From Cyclobacteriaceae bacterium (GTDB taxonomy: Bacteria; Bacteroidota; Bacteroidia; Cytophagales; Cyclobacteriaceae): a stretch of DNA of 64,000 nucleotides. A model generated the notes under the pieces. The model did not search any database and was not told the DNA's origin. It saw nothing but the letters and a program-made list of their open reading frames with translations. Made by a program: the position numbers and the translations under genes. Of the stretch, positions 9,447-18,034 are shown one piece after another; the first letter of the stretch is position 1; every line of letters begins with the position of its first letter. The stretch spans positions 1 through 64,000 of the forward strand of contig JAFIEV010000043.1 of the NCBI GenBank assembly GCA_020832305.1, given 5' to 3'.

Positions 9447-9563
9447 TCTCCGCCCTCGCTGGAAATTGAGGCTTTGACGAAACCCCGAATCTCGGGGTGG
9501 AGGCTTTGACGGAATCCCGTTGTTCGGGGTGGGTAAAATGCCAATGGTGCGATAGTCTCGTGG
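9447..9563. repeat. 117-bp palindromic repeat, copy 1
   Basis: The unit begins TCTCCGCCCTCG and ends GATAGTCTCGTGG. It contains two short hairpins of the form CCCCGA..TCGGGG (about 9483-9497) and CCCG..CGGG (about 9515-9529), each followed by GTGG. A second copy lies 191 bases on. The gap is between two convergent genes, a typical place for REP-like palindromic elements. A separate stem (GGTCCTTGTC / GACGAGGACC) lies between the copies at 9577-9599. Confidence 0.75.
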
Positions 9564-9637
9564 GTATAAAGCTTATGGTCCTTGTCTTAGACGAGGACCT
9601 ACAACAGTAGTCATTCATTTTGTGAAATAATCATACC

Positions 9638-9753
9638 TCTCCGCCCTCGTTGGAAATTGAGGCTTTGACGAAACCCCGACTCTCAGGGTGGAGGCTTTGC
9701 CGGAATCCCGATTTCGGGGTGGGTAAAATGCCTATGGTGCGATAGTCTCGTGG
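9638..9753. repeat. 116-bp palindromic repeat, copy 2
   Basis: This copy is nearly identical to the one at 9447-9563, with a handful of substitutions and one deleted base. The paired changes within its hairpins largely keep the palindromes. No open frame in it looks coding. Together the two copies fill most of the 393-base gap between the DUF92 gene and the HEAT-repeat gene. Confidence 0.75.
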
Positions 9754-9811
9754 ATAAAGATAAATGTTAAAAGCTTTAAACGTTAAAAATGTTAATCGTT
9801 ACCTCGTATTA

Positions 9812-10339
9812 TCAGGACCCTTCAAAAAGTGCCTTTAACTCCCCGATGATTTCTTCTGCTCCTGCAAACCGCCCGGCATCACTGCCATCTTTTTTAAGAT
9901 TGCTGCTGAAATGTTTGAAGTGTTTTTCTGCCTTACGCAGATTTCTCGGAACCAGCTCAAACTCTACCGAATCGAGCAATTCCCTGGCAAGAAATGAAGC
10001 CTTAAAATTGCCGTACAAAAATATTTTAAATACATCATTAAAATGTTCACTCAGGTCGTATCCCTCCAGTGCCTCAACCAGTGCACCATTTCGGTGTTGA
10101 TTGCGCTTATCAAAAATGGCATCCAGCAGAGCCTGCAATGTCGAATGATTGTTCTTCATCTTCGACAAGGTCCTCGCCGCAAGATATTGGGTTTCATCTT
10201 CCTCGCTGTAGAGTAATGGCAAAAGCTTTTCGGCTACAGCCATATCATTCAATGCGGCCAGCTGATCGCTGATTTTCCAGGCATTTTCTTCATTCGGGTC
10301 TTTAAGACGTTCTATCAATACATCTGCCTCTGAATTCAT
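9812..10339 (-). CDS. HEAT-repeat protein
   Basis: The 175-residue, all-helical cytoplasmic protein shows three or four HEAT-type helix pairs (NAWKISDQLAALND, VAEKLLPLLYSEEDETQYLAARTL, LQALLDAIFDKRNQHRNGALVEAL). HEAT arrays act as protein-protein scaffolds; no enzyme motif is visible. The gene begins 3 bases after the S9 peptidase gene ends, so the two are co-transcribed and probably translationally coupled. No function is known for such pairs. Confidence 0.7.
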   Translation of the reverse strand: MNSEADVLIERLKDPNEENAWKISDQLAALNDMAVAEKLLPLLYSEEDETQYLAARTLSKMKNNHSTLQALLDAIFDKRNQHRNGALVEALEGYDLSEHFNDVFKIFLYGNFKASFLARELLDSVEFELVPRNLRKAEKHFKHFSSNLKKDGSDAGRFAGAEEIIGELKALFEGS

Positions 10340-10342
10340 ACT

Positions 10343-12778
10343 TTACAAATTACCCCTGTTTTTTACATACTTTTCAAGCCATTCATGCATCTCCCAAAGG
10401 GTATGCATTACCGATTCCCTGGCACGGTAGCCATGGCTTTCATAGGGCAGCATTACCAGCCGCGTGGTAGTGCCATGTCCTTTCAAAGCTGCGTAAAAGC
10501 GTTCGCTTTGCATGGGAAAAGTCCCGGAATTGTTGTCGGCCTCGCCGTGAATCAACAGCAAAGGAGTTTTAATTTCATGGGCATAATTAAATGGCGACAT
10601 TTTATGGTATACATCACCGGCCTCCCAGTAGGTTCTTTGTTCTGCCTGAAAACCAAAGGGTGTAAGGCTGCGATTATAGGCCCCGCTGCGGGCGATGCCT
10701 GCGGCAAACAAGTTGGTATGCGCCAGCAGGTTAGCTGTCATAAATGCGCCATATGAATGCCCTCCCACGGCGATCCGGTTGCGGTCAGCCACACCCATAT
10801 CTACCAGGGTGTTGATGGCTGACTCAGCCGATAAGCGCAATTGCTCCACGAAGCTTTCGTTGGGCTCATCATCCCCTTCCCCGACAATGGGCATACTGAA
10901 ATCATCAAAAATAGCATAACCCTGGGTAACCCAGAAAAGAGGGGATCCCCAACTGATACGGGTAAATTCATAAGGCGATCGGTTCATTTGTCCCGCTGCA
11001 TCAGCGCTTTTAAACTCCCTGGGATAGGCCCACATAAAGACCGGCAAAGGACCGTCTTTAGCTTTGTCATAACCGGCAGGCAGGTATAAGGTACCAGTGA
11101 GTTTTAGGCCGTCTGCCCTTTCATAACCCACGATCTCTCTTTGAATACCCGCCAGTGCTTTATAAGGGTTTTCAAAATCAGTAAAGGCTTCAAGGGTGTT
11201 TTTCCTGAGATTCCGCATGAAATAATCAGGGGGTTGATCGGTTGACTCCCGTCTCGTTAACCACAAACCTTTGGCCGGATCGAAGGCAAGTGCCGGCATT
11301 TCAAAATATGGCGCTTCAGAACGCCAGAGCCTGCGCGTTTTTCCACTTGCCAGTTCATATTCATCGATAAAGGGCCGGTTGCCCTCCGGTGAAGCCCCCA
11401 TACCAGTAAGTATAAGGGTTTTGCCACGGTTTAGCAGACATAATGTTTGCTGTCCCCAGGCATTGGGCAGGGTGAGAAAACTTCCGGGATCGGCATACCT
11501 GTCTTCATAGCTTCGGTTAAATAATTCCCTGCCTGCCGCCGATGGATTGCCGGGCGACCATGCCGTGGTAATCTGCTGACGGGTAGACCACCAGCGTTCC
11601 TGAATAATGGCAAGGTTCTCATTCCCCCACTGTATCCCCGCATAACGCAGTTTCATCGCCGGGCCTTGAAATATCTTCTCATTACCAACCACCTTTAAGT
11701 ATAGAATATCCCTGATCTCCGCCTGTTTTGCAGGGTCTCCGCCATCCTGCGCCTCTACCCAATATAAGGTAGCAGGGGCATCATTCCTCCACCCTATGTT
11801 TCTCCTTCCTTCAGGAACGGCATTGAAGCCCTTCGGAAGGCTCTCCGTAGGTGGAATAGAAGCAACTGCTTCTATCAGCCTGCCTTTACTGTCAAAAACT
11901 TCGGTGGTATTCGGAAAACGGTAATACGGTACCAGATAAGAAAAAGGGCGATGCATGCGATTGACCATCAGGTATTCACCGTTAGGCGAAACACTCATTC
12001 CGCTCACTATGCCCTCGATGCCCAGGCTTTCAGATGTTCCGGTTGGCAATGTATATTTAATCAATCGCGAAGTGGTATAATATTCAAACATCGATTCATC
12101 ACCTGCGTTTCTGAGCAGGTCCTGATAGGTGCGCACCGGTGCGGCGCTGCCATCATTAGATTGAATAGATGGAACCGGTGCCATTTTCGAAGCCACAGGC
12201 TTATGCTCATGACCAAAGAATATTTGCTTTGCCACCAGATGATCATCATCCAGCCATGTGAACGTTCCTCCAAGGGTAGCATTGATATGACCTGTCAGTT
12301 TTTGAGCACGTGCCGTTTGCACATCGACCCACCAAAGTTCCACCTCATCCTTATGCACCAGCACAAAAGCAAAACGGCTGCCGCTTTTGTTGAAAACCGG
12401 ACTGGATATGCGGATATCGGTCGGCAAACCTTCAATGGATTTGGCAACAGCTTTATTATGTATAGCCCTTATCTGGATGCCGGTATAATAAGATGCCCTT
12501 GAAGGACTGAAATTAGCAGGATTGATCCTAATGCCAGCCAGCCTGAGCTCCTCTTCTGCCAGTTCTTCAATGGAGGGATAACCGGGTGTTTCGAGAAATA
12601 AGGCAGTATTTCTGTCGGGACTGATGCGAAGCGCCGGAAATCCGGGGGCATCGGCCAGATCGCGAATCTGATCTGGAGGTTCCTGATAACCGATGGCTTC
12701 CTGGGCCCTAATTATATGTGTAGATAGCATGGAAAATAAAATCACAATTGAGAAATAGAATATGAAAAAGCGGGACAT
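10343..12778 (-). CDS. S9 family prolyl oligopeptidase-like serine peptidase
   Basis: The 811-residue protein has an N-terminal signal peptide (MSRFFIFYFSIVILFSML, ending near IIRAQ), so it acts in the periplasm or beyond. Residues about 40-530 form a beta-propeller-like region. The C-terminal alpha/beta-hydrolase holds the triad: Ser in GGHSYGAF (near residue 674), Asp in LIHGEADNN (near 743) and His in YESHGY (near 780). The sequence around the Ser (ANLLAHTNLFAAGIARSGAYN) resembles the glutamyl endopeptidase-like branch of S9 more than dipeptidyl peptidase IV. It would degrade peptides after uptake into the periplasm. A HEAT-repeat gene follows at once. Confidence 0.85.
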   Translation of the reverse strand: MSRFFIFYFSIVILFSMLSTHIIRAQEAIGYQEPPDQIRDLADAPGFPALRISPDRNTALFLETPGYPSIEELAEEELRLAGIRINPANFSPSRASYYTGIQIRAIHNKAVAKSIEGLPTDIRISSPVFNKSGSRFAFVLVHKDEVELWWVDVQTARAQKLTGHINATLGGTFTWLDDDHLVAKQIFFGHEHKPVASKMAPVPSIQSNDGSAAPVRTYQDLLRNAGDESMFEYYTTSRLIKYTLPTGTSESLGIEGIVSGMSVSPNGEYLMVNRMHRPFSYLVPYYRFPNTTEVFDSKGRLIEAVASIPPTESLPKGFNAVPEGRRNIGWRNDAPATLYWVEAQDGGDPAKQAEIRDILYLKVVGNEKIFQGPAMKLRYAGIQWGNENLAIIQERWWSTRQQITTAWSPGNPSAAGRELFNRSYEDRYADPGSFLTLPNAWGQQTLCLLNRGKTLILTGMGASPEGNRPFIDEYELASGKTRRLWRSEAPYFEMPALAFDPAKGLWLTRRESTDQPPDYFMRNLRKNTLEAFTDFENPYKALAGIQREIVGYERADGLKLTGTLYLPAGYDKAKDGPLPVFMWAYPREFKSADAAGQMNRSPYEFTRISWGSPLFWVTQGYAIFDDFSMPIVGEGDDEPNESFVEQLRLSAESAINTLVDMGVADRNRIAVGGHSYGAFMTANLLAHTNLFAAGIARSGAYNRSLTPFGFQAEQRTYWEAGDVYHKMSPFNYAHEIKTPLLLIHGEADNNSGTFPMQSERFYAALKGHGTTTRLVMLPYESHGYRARESVMHTLWEMHEWLEKYVKNRGNL

Positions 12779-12833
12779 AAAGCGTATTATATTTAAAAAT
12801 CGAACAAAATTCAGTTTTTATGCCAGAGGCTTA

Positions 12834-12841
12834 TAATTTTG
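12834..12841 (+). promoter_or_regulatory. Possible -7 element of the mnmE promoter
   Basis: TAATTTTG matches the Bacteroidota -7 consensus TAnnTTTG and lies 52 bases before the mnmE start codon. No clear TTTG is present 19-21 bases upstream, so the call is weak. Confidence 0.3.
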
Positions 12842-12893
12842 CATGTAAATCTACAGAAAAACAGGTTTAAACTTCATCTAAAATACAGGAATA

Positions 12894-14276
12894 TTGGGCG
12901 CATTTTTAAAGGAAGATTTTGAAGACACCATTGTGGCCATAGCCACACCATCGGGCACAGGCGCCCTGGGCATTGTGAGACTATCGGGCAAATCGGCCCT
13001 GGAAATAGCCGCTAAAATATTTAAAGGTAAAGACTTACGAACCCAGACCTCTCATACCCTGCATTTTGGAACCATCCGCGATGGCGATGCCATCATCGAT
13101 GAGGTATTGGCTTCGGTATTTATAGCGCCCCGCTCCTTTACCAAAGAAAATATGGTTGAATTTTCCTGCCATGGATCGCCTTATATTCTTCAGCGCATTG
13201 TAAAGCTGTGTATGCAGGCCGGGGCCCGACTCGCCAGAGCAGGAGAGTTTACCAAAAGGGCCTTTATACACGGAAAATTTGACCTGGCTCAGGCTGAAGC
13301 TGTGGCTGATTTGATCCATGCCGATTCTGAAGCCGCCCACATGGCTGCCATGAACCAGATGCGCGGGGGCTTTTCTCAAAAAATCAAAACCCTGCGCGAT
13401 GAGCTCATCCATTTTGCTTCCATGATAGAGCTGGAGCTGGATTTTTCTGAAGAAGATGTAGAATTTGCCAACCGTGATGAACTCAAAAATCTGGTGATGA
13501 ACATTCACCATACGGTAGATGAGCTGATACGCAGTTTTGACCTGGGCAATGCCATTAAGAATGGCGTTCCTACGGTGATTGCAGGAAAACCCAATGCTGG
13601 CAAGTCCACCTTGCTCAATGCCCTGCTCAATGAAGAAAGGGCCATTGTAAGTGATATCCCCGGCACTACCCGCGATGTGATTGAAGATGAAATCCATCTG
13701 GAAGGGGTATTATTCCGGTTTATCGATACCGCAGGATTGAGGGAAGCCACCGACACCATTGAAGCCATAGGCATTGAGCGCACCCGCGAAAAAATGCGGA
13801 TGGCATCGCTGATCATTTATTTATTTGACCTGGCCCATGAATCGTTGGACAGCATACAAAATGAATGCGAAAGCCTCGACGTTCTGGGCATACCTTATAT
13901 AAAAGTGGGCAACAAAACCGATAAAGCTTCTGCTGATTTGTTAGCGGCTTTATCGACGGACGAAGAATATGTTTTGATATCTGCGGGGCAGCGGGAGAAC
14001 CTCGATGCATTAAAGCAGCGGATTTTGACCAAAGTACATTTACAGGATTTTAAAACCGGCAATGCGGTAGTTACCAATTTGCGGCATTTTGAAAGCCTGC
14101 GCAATACCCGGCAATCGCTCGAAGATGTAATGCATGGCATAGACAACGGCATCACCAATGATTTTCTGGCCCTCGACATCCGCCAGAGCCTTCACCATTT
14201 GGGTGAGATTACCGGGGAAATTACCACAGAGGATTTACTGGGGAATATTTTCAGTAAGTTTTGTATAGGGAAGTAA
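12894..14276 (+). CDS. mnmE: tRNA uridine-5-carboxymethylaminomethyl(34) synthesis GTPase MnmE
   Basis: MnmE, with MnmG, installs the carboxymethylaminomethyl group on U34 of tRNAs reading two-fold degenerate codons. The 460-residue protein shows the N-terminal folate-binding domain (DTIVAIATPSGTGALGIVRLSG), a helical domain, and the inserted G domain at about 220-375 with GKPNAGKST, DIPGTTRD, DTAGLRE and the base-recognition NKTD. The C-terminal FCIGK carries the essential Cys of the family. The start is a TTG at 12894: an in-frame stop at 12879 leaves no ATG upstream, and an AGGA-like stretch precedes the TTG. Length and order are normal. Confidence 0.95.
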   Translation: MGAFLKEDFEDTIVAIATPSGTGALGIVRLSGKSALEIAAKIFKGKDLRTQTSHTLHFGTIRDGDAIIDEVLASVFIAPRSFTKENMVEFSCHGSPYILQRIVKLCMQAGARLARAGEFTKRAFIHGKFDLAQAEAVADLIHADSEAAHMAAMNQMRGGFSQKIKTLRDELIHFASMIELELDFSEEDVEFANRDELKNLVMNIHHTVDELIRSFDLGNAIKNGVPTVIAGKPNAGKSTLLNALLNEERAIVSDIPGTTRDVIEDEIHLEGVLFRFIDTAGLREATDTIEAIGIERTREKMRMASLIIYLFDLAHESLDSIQNECESLDVLGIPYIKVGNKTDKASADLLAALSTDEEYVLISAGQRENLDALKQRILTKVHLQDFKTGNAVVTNLRHFESLRNTRQSLEDVMHGIDNGITNDFLALDIRQSLHHLGEITGEITTEDLLGNIFSKFCIGK

Positions 14277-14347
14277 AAATTTGCCATATTTCTATACTCC
14301 CAAACATTTTATCTTCAATGCATCATCCACAAAAAACGATTAAGGTA

Positions 14348-15502
14348 TTAATCCTTAAACAGCTTTTTAGCCATATCATATTCTTGCTCAAAGGGCAATT
14401 GAAGTTCCTTCAGCATTTCCGGTATGGCTACAGCCCAACTCACATAATAATACGCCAGTAAGCGGTAACCCGAAAATGTGCTGCTTGGGATATGGTTTAG
14501 CTTATAGTTCTTTTTTTCCGGAGATATGCCGGTTCTTCCCAGCATCGCTATTTCAAAAGCTACCTCTTTAATTTTTTCTCTAGGTTTGGCCTGAAAATAT
14601 TGTAAAGCACCTACCATATACATTACAACGGACATATTCAGCCCCGATCCCTTCTGAGCAGCGAGAAAAGTTTCCATTTTTTCCCGCTCTTCTTCACTGC
14701 TTTCTTCGACCCCTTCTGCCCAACGCTCAATTTTATTCAATAAATCAGAATCATTGTCAACAAATGTCAGTTTTTTCTCTTGTACCAGTTCATCCCTGAA
14801 TTCAAAAAAATCAGACATTTCAAGATCATCTCCCCAATTTTGTGCAACCTCATACTCCTCACCAGGTTCCTTGTCATTGCGGTAATCTGTATATTCATCC
14901 CATAGTTCTTTTACCGTATTGCGCTCTTTACCCGTGAGAGGAATCATTCCCGTTGATTTAATCCCATACAAGTCTTCGAACAAAATTGTACTAATGGCAT
15001 TGTAAACTTTATTAACACTTAATACAAATGGAGGAGCCAAATCGGTACTGGCAGGGTCCGTTACTGCCTGAACAGCCTCTGCATTCAATCTGTACAGTGA
15101 ATAAAACTGATATGGTCTGAGCTTCGGAAAGGTATGGTATAAAAAGTCTTCAATAAACAGGTCTATCGGCGCATTATACACTAAGAGGTTGATACCATCA
15201 AATATAGATTCCACATATCGCATCACTTTTTCTGCCGGAATTCCCTTCTTGATGAGCTTGTCTGTGTTTTTCTTGATTCTGTCCTTAAATAAACGCAGGC
15301 CTCCCTTCTTTTCAGTAAAAATCTTGTTGACCCCTTCTTTACGAGCTTCTTCTGCAAACTTAATATGTACCAACTCGTGTAAAATCAAATGATCCACAGC
15401 CAACTGACCAGATTTATAAAGAATTTGATGATAATCCCAGCCATGATTCTCGGCAAGTTCCACTTTTGCGATGGTAAGTATGCTGTCATCTTCCTTCAGC
15501 AA
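14348..15502 (-). pseudogene. HExxH-motif hypothetical protein, probably 5'-truncated
   Basis: The remaining 384 residues contain a zinc-protease-like motif (LILHELVHIKF, near residue 41) unusually close to the start. Long helical, acidic stretches follow (EESSEEEREKMET) and no signal peptide is present. The only start is a TTG right at 15502, a few codons after an in-frame stop, and the first residues (LLKEDDSILTIAKVEL) look like the middle of a domain. I therefore infer that the 5' end has been lost. The break coincides with the truncation of the PIWI remnant facing it at about 15508. I do not recognise the family. The protein may still be made from the TTG. Confidence 0.5.
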
Positions 15503-15507
15503 AATAG

Positions 15508-16043
15508 AATTCAGGGATCAAAAGGCTCATTATCCACTTCTTCAAGAATATGAGCCGAAAAGAATTAGAGCCAATCGAAGAAGGACTTAGAAAGCTTGAC
15601 CTGGACATTCCTGTCTTTATTGTCAGCATCAATAAAACAGAATCGCAAGATATTGTAGCTTTTGATGAAAGTTGGGATGAGTTAATGCCTACAAGTGGCA
15701 CATTCATCAATATTGGCTGGAATAAGTATCTGCTATTCAACAACACCCGATACAAAGGAGGTAAATTTAATGGTAGTGACGGCTATCCTTTTTTCCTGTC
15801 AAAATCAAAATCACCTGTACAAATGAAGAACAAGGCAAAGACCCAAGAATCATTAAGGAATTAATTGATCAGGTCTATCAGTTCAGCCGGATGTATTGGA
15901 AATCTGTAAGGCAGCAAAACCTTCCGGTCACAATCAAATACCCGGAAATGGTTGCCGAAATGTTCCCTTATTTTGATGGCAATGAAATCCCTGATTTCGG
16001 AAAAGACAAACAACTTTGGTTTTGTAATCACGGAGTAGTCTAA
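15508..16043 (+). pseudogene. C-terminal PIWI-domain remnant of a prokaryotic Argonaute
   Basis: Read in two frames, this stretch gives the last 170 or so residues of a PIWI domain. The first frame shows IKRLIIHFFKNMS, ELEPIEEGLRKL, DIPVFIVSINKTES and YLLFNNTRYKGG. After a T6 run at 15789-15794 the second frame continues with VKIKITCT, LIDQVYQFSRMYWKSV and LPVTIKYPEMVAEM, ending at a stop at 16041. The pattern 'IPVFIVSINKTES ... LLFNNTRY ... fsRmyWKS ... PVTikYPe' is that of the Argonaute C terminus. The N, PAZ, MID and early PIWI parts are absent, and an in-frame stop at 15505 precedes the remnant. It cannot make a working Argonaute. It converges with the PIN-like gene 10 bases beyond. Confidence 0.72.
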
Positions 16044-16053
16044 CCTACAGTTA

Positions 16054-16572
16054 TTAAGGACAAGTGTAGTCTGCAATTTTATTGACTGGCAGCTTACTTC
16101 CTGCGGTCTTTACTTTGGCAATAAAAGAATCGCATTCAGCCTCACTCAAAATGCCTTTCTTTTTTGCCTCACAGAGGAAATCCATAGTAGTCAAATACTC
16201 TATTGAGTGAATTTTACAATAGCTGGCAATATCCCTCAAATTACTACTGGCTAAAATATCTTTAGTATTTCGTACTACTGCTAGGCAAGCTGATTCACCA
16301 TCTCCCTTAAACATCAGTTTCTTGATGTGTAGGTATTCTTTCTTTATAGCTTCATTCTCCTCGGGAAACGGCATAATTTCAAGAAGTTTAAAATTGATTA
16401 GGTTATCAACTTCCATTTTCTTTTTAGGAAATCTTGAAAGCTCCGCATACACTTTATCAAGCACCTTGATTTTATAAGGGAAGATACTTGGCAATTGTAT
16501 AATCGCCCCTCCCGTGATGAAATGTGAAACTACATCAGCATCAATGAGTATAATCTTTTCACTCTTCCCCAT
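16054..16572 (-). CDS. PIN-like nuclease domain protein
   Basis: The 172-residue protein has the acidic layout of a PIN-like fold: IILIDADVVSHFI near the start (Asp11, Asp13), GDGESACLAVVRN with Glu and Asp in the middle (residues about 90-100), and ILASSNLRDIASYC and YLTTMDFLCEA towards the end. PIN domains are metal-dependent RNases and common toxins. The gene starts 1 base after the ImmA/IrrE-like gene stops, so it is the third gene of an XRE - ImmA/IrrE - PIN operon. The Asp/Glu match is by eye, so the fold call is moderate. It could be a toxin released when the middle protease cuts the repressor, which is inference. Confidence 0.6.
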   Translation of the reverse strand: MGKSEKIILIDADVVSHFITGGAIIQLPSIFPYKIKVLDKVYAELSRFPKKKMEVDNLINFKLLEIMPFPEENEAIKKEYLHIKKLMFKGDGESACLAVVRNTKDILASSNLRDIASYCKIHSIEYLTTMDFLCEAKKKGILSEAECDSFIAKVKTAGSKLPVNKIADYTCP

Positions 16573-16573
16573 T

Positions 16574-17302
16574 TTAAAGCTTTTCTATTTCATCACCGTT
16601 CATTCCCAAATCAAGGAGAAGAGAATAGTAGTGACTTTCTGAAATGATTTCCTTATCAAAAAGCTCTCTGGCAAGAGTACCATAGTCTCCAATTACTTCA
16701 TGATGATTTCCACTTTCATAGACTCCAATTGAGTAACCAAACTCAACAGCACTTCTTTTGACGTGATAGCTCAGTTCATCCCATTTACTAGAAGAGATAA
16801 TCCCTAAATCCTTAAGTCGATATAAAAGTGCCGATCTTGAGCATGAAAAGTAGTGCTCAATTTTCAATATGGTTTTCAGGCGGATTTTGTCTTTGCTTAA
16901 TTCATCATCAGGGATCAAAGACTTTATACCATTTTCAGGGAGTAATAAGTGAGCAGCAAAAACATCGGCATAGTACTCCTCTTTATCCTTCTTAGCAAAC
17001 TCACCAGCGGTACATACCATTGAATGAAAATTCTCTTGAATAAACAAATGGTACAACTCATGGCAAATTGTAAAATGTTGATGCCCCAGTGTCTTGTTGC
17101 TGTTGATTAATACAAAACGCTTTACATCCCCGTCTTTATCAATTTTCAAAGCCATGCCTGAAAACCCAGCACTCAGGGGCTTAAAAACGGTTAATACATC
17201 TAGCTTATAAAGAAGGCTTTTGAGTCTGATGCTATCATTGCTACCCAAACCATTTCGGTTCCTAAAGTCATTAGCTTTTTTTTCAAGAATGAGCTGATTC
17301 AT
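16574..17302 (-). CDS. ImmA/IrrE family metallo-endopeptidase
   Basis: The 242-residue protein carries the zinc motif CHELYHLF (HExxH) near residue 76, and the third-ligand helix EEYYADVFAAHLLLPENG about 35 residues on, both typical of COG2856/ImmA. Known members cleave an XRE-type repressor to release gene expression, as ImmA does for ImmR in ICEBs1 and IrrE for DdrO in Deinococcus. Its start overlaps the end of the XRE gene by 20 bases, the standard arrangement for such pairs. The C-terminal third is unassigned. Confidence 0.85.
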   Translation of the reverse strand: MNQLILEKKANDFRNRNGLGSNDSIRLKSLLYKLDVLTVFKPLSAGFSGMALKIDKDGDVKRFVLINSNKTLGHQHFTICHELYHLFIQENFHSMVCTAGEFAKKDKEEYYADVFAAHLLLPENGIKSLIPDDELSKDKIRLKTILKIEHYFSCSRSALLYRLKDLGIISSSKWDELSYHVKRSAVEFGYSIGVYESGNHHEVIGDYGTLARELFDKEIISESHYYSLLLDLGMNGDEIEKL

Positions 17303-17639
17303 TTACGGTAGCCTTTTTCATTCCTAGATAATTAAGCACAATCTTTCTAAAATCTGCAATGTGGTGAAGATCTTCCGCACCCAAAGTATCAGCTCTAAAT
17401 GCCAATGCCACTTTAGCTTCACTGGTAGCTTCATCAGGCTCATAGAAATCATACTCATCGATTCCAAATAGCTTAGCAGCCATACTCAAAAGATTGGTCG
17501 GAAGAGTTCTCTTACCATTCTCATAATAACTAACCTCTTCACGGTTTATACCCAAATAATTAGCCAACAGGTCTTGGGTAAGACCTAAACTCTCCCTGTA
17601 TCGTTTCAGGTTGAGTCCTATTATTTGATTCTGATCCAT
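17283..17639 (-). CDS. XRE family transcriptional regulator
   Basis: The 118-residue protein has a clear N-terminal Cro/C1-type helix-turn-helix (LKRYRESLGLTQDLLANYLG, then REEVSYYENGKRTLPTNLL) at about residues 8-60. A short C-terminal part is probably the protease-sensitive or dimer region. It heads the XRE - ImmA/IrrE - PIN operon and probably represses its own promoter. Three related sequence copies upstream (17661-17754) look like its operators. Confidence 0.88.
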   Translation of the reverse strand: MDQNQIIGLNLKRYRESLGLTQDLLANYLGINREEVSYYENGKRTLPTNLLSMAAKLFGIDEYDFYEPDEATSEAKVALAFRADTLGAEDLHHIADFRKIVLNYLGMKKATVNESAHS

Positions 17640-17660
17640 AAGATTGGTTTTTGCTGATTT

Positions 17661-17754
17661 GCCTCTATTTCGTGTTACAAAATAAGCACTTTATTTTCAA
17701 ACTTCAAACATTGTAACGTAAATAGATGCCTTTTAAGTTTCAATAGAGGTAAAT
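17661..17754 (-). promoter_or_regulatory. Operator-like repeats upstream of the XRE operon
   Basis: Two inverted copies face each other: GCCTCTATTTCGTGTTAC at 17661-17678, and GTAACGTAAATAGATGC at 17713-17729 (reverse complement of the first: GTAACACGAAATAGAGGC). A third, partial copy (AATAGAGGTAAAT) lies at 17742-17754. They lie 20-115 bases before the XRE start, where a self-repressing regulator would bind. The rest of the gap, up to about 17880, holds nothing recognisable. Confidence 0.55.
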
Positions 17755-17910
17755 AAATATACCATTCCGCATCCATGTGCTTCCAGTAGGTTCATTCCGT
17801 TCGTTCTCCCGAAAGCTTTCAGCTTTTTTATATCAACCTTTGATTTTAGTCACTGTTTTTAAATCATTTTAGAAATTAGTTTTTCAGCAAATTTTACTCT
17901 AATTAAATAA

Positions 17911-18019
17911 GGCGGTATATTTGCTCTCCACAGCTTTCTAAGTATATTTAATATGACTTAAAATCGTATATATACTGTTTGTGTTTGGGGAAGTCTGTCT
18001 TATTTTTTATATTACCGCC
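17911..18019. repeat. Short inverted repeat before the HTH transposase fragment
   Basis: GGCGGTA at 17911-17917 is mirrored by TACCGCC at 18013-18019, just ahead of the transposase start at 18035. It may be part of the left end of that element or an operator. Seven bases is short, so chance cannot be excluded. Confidence 0.25.
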
Positions 18020-18034
18020 ATATATTATTTTAGT

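Noticed and set aside
9447-9753. Possible CRISPR-like array
   Set aside because: There are only two long copies with internal palindromes, no short regular repeats and no cas genes.
13035-13697. 220-codon minus-strand open frame
   Set aside because: It lies fully antisense to mnmE, whose motifs are unmistakable, and has no protein-like pattern.
15486-15755. 89-codon minus-strand frame ending PEFYFAEGR
   Set aside because: It is antisense to the PIWI relic, which has recognisable motifs on the plus strand.
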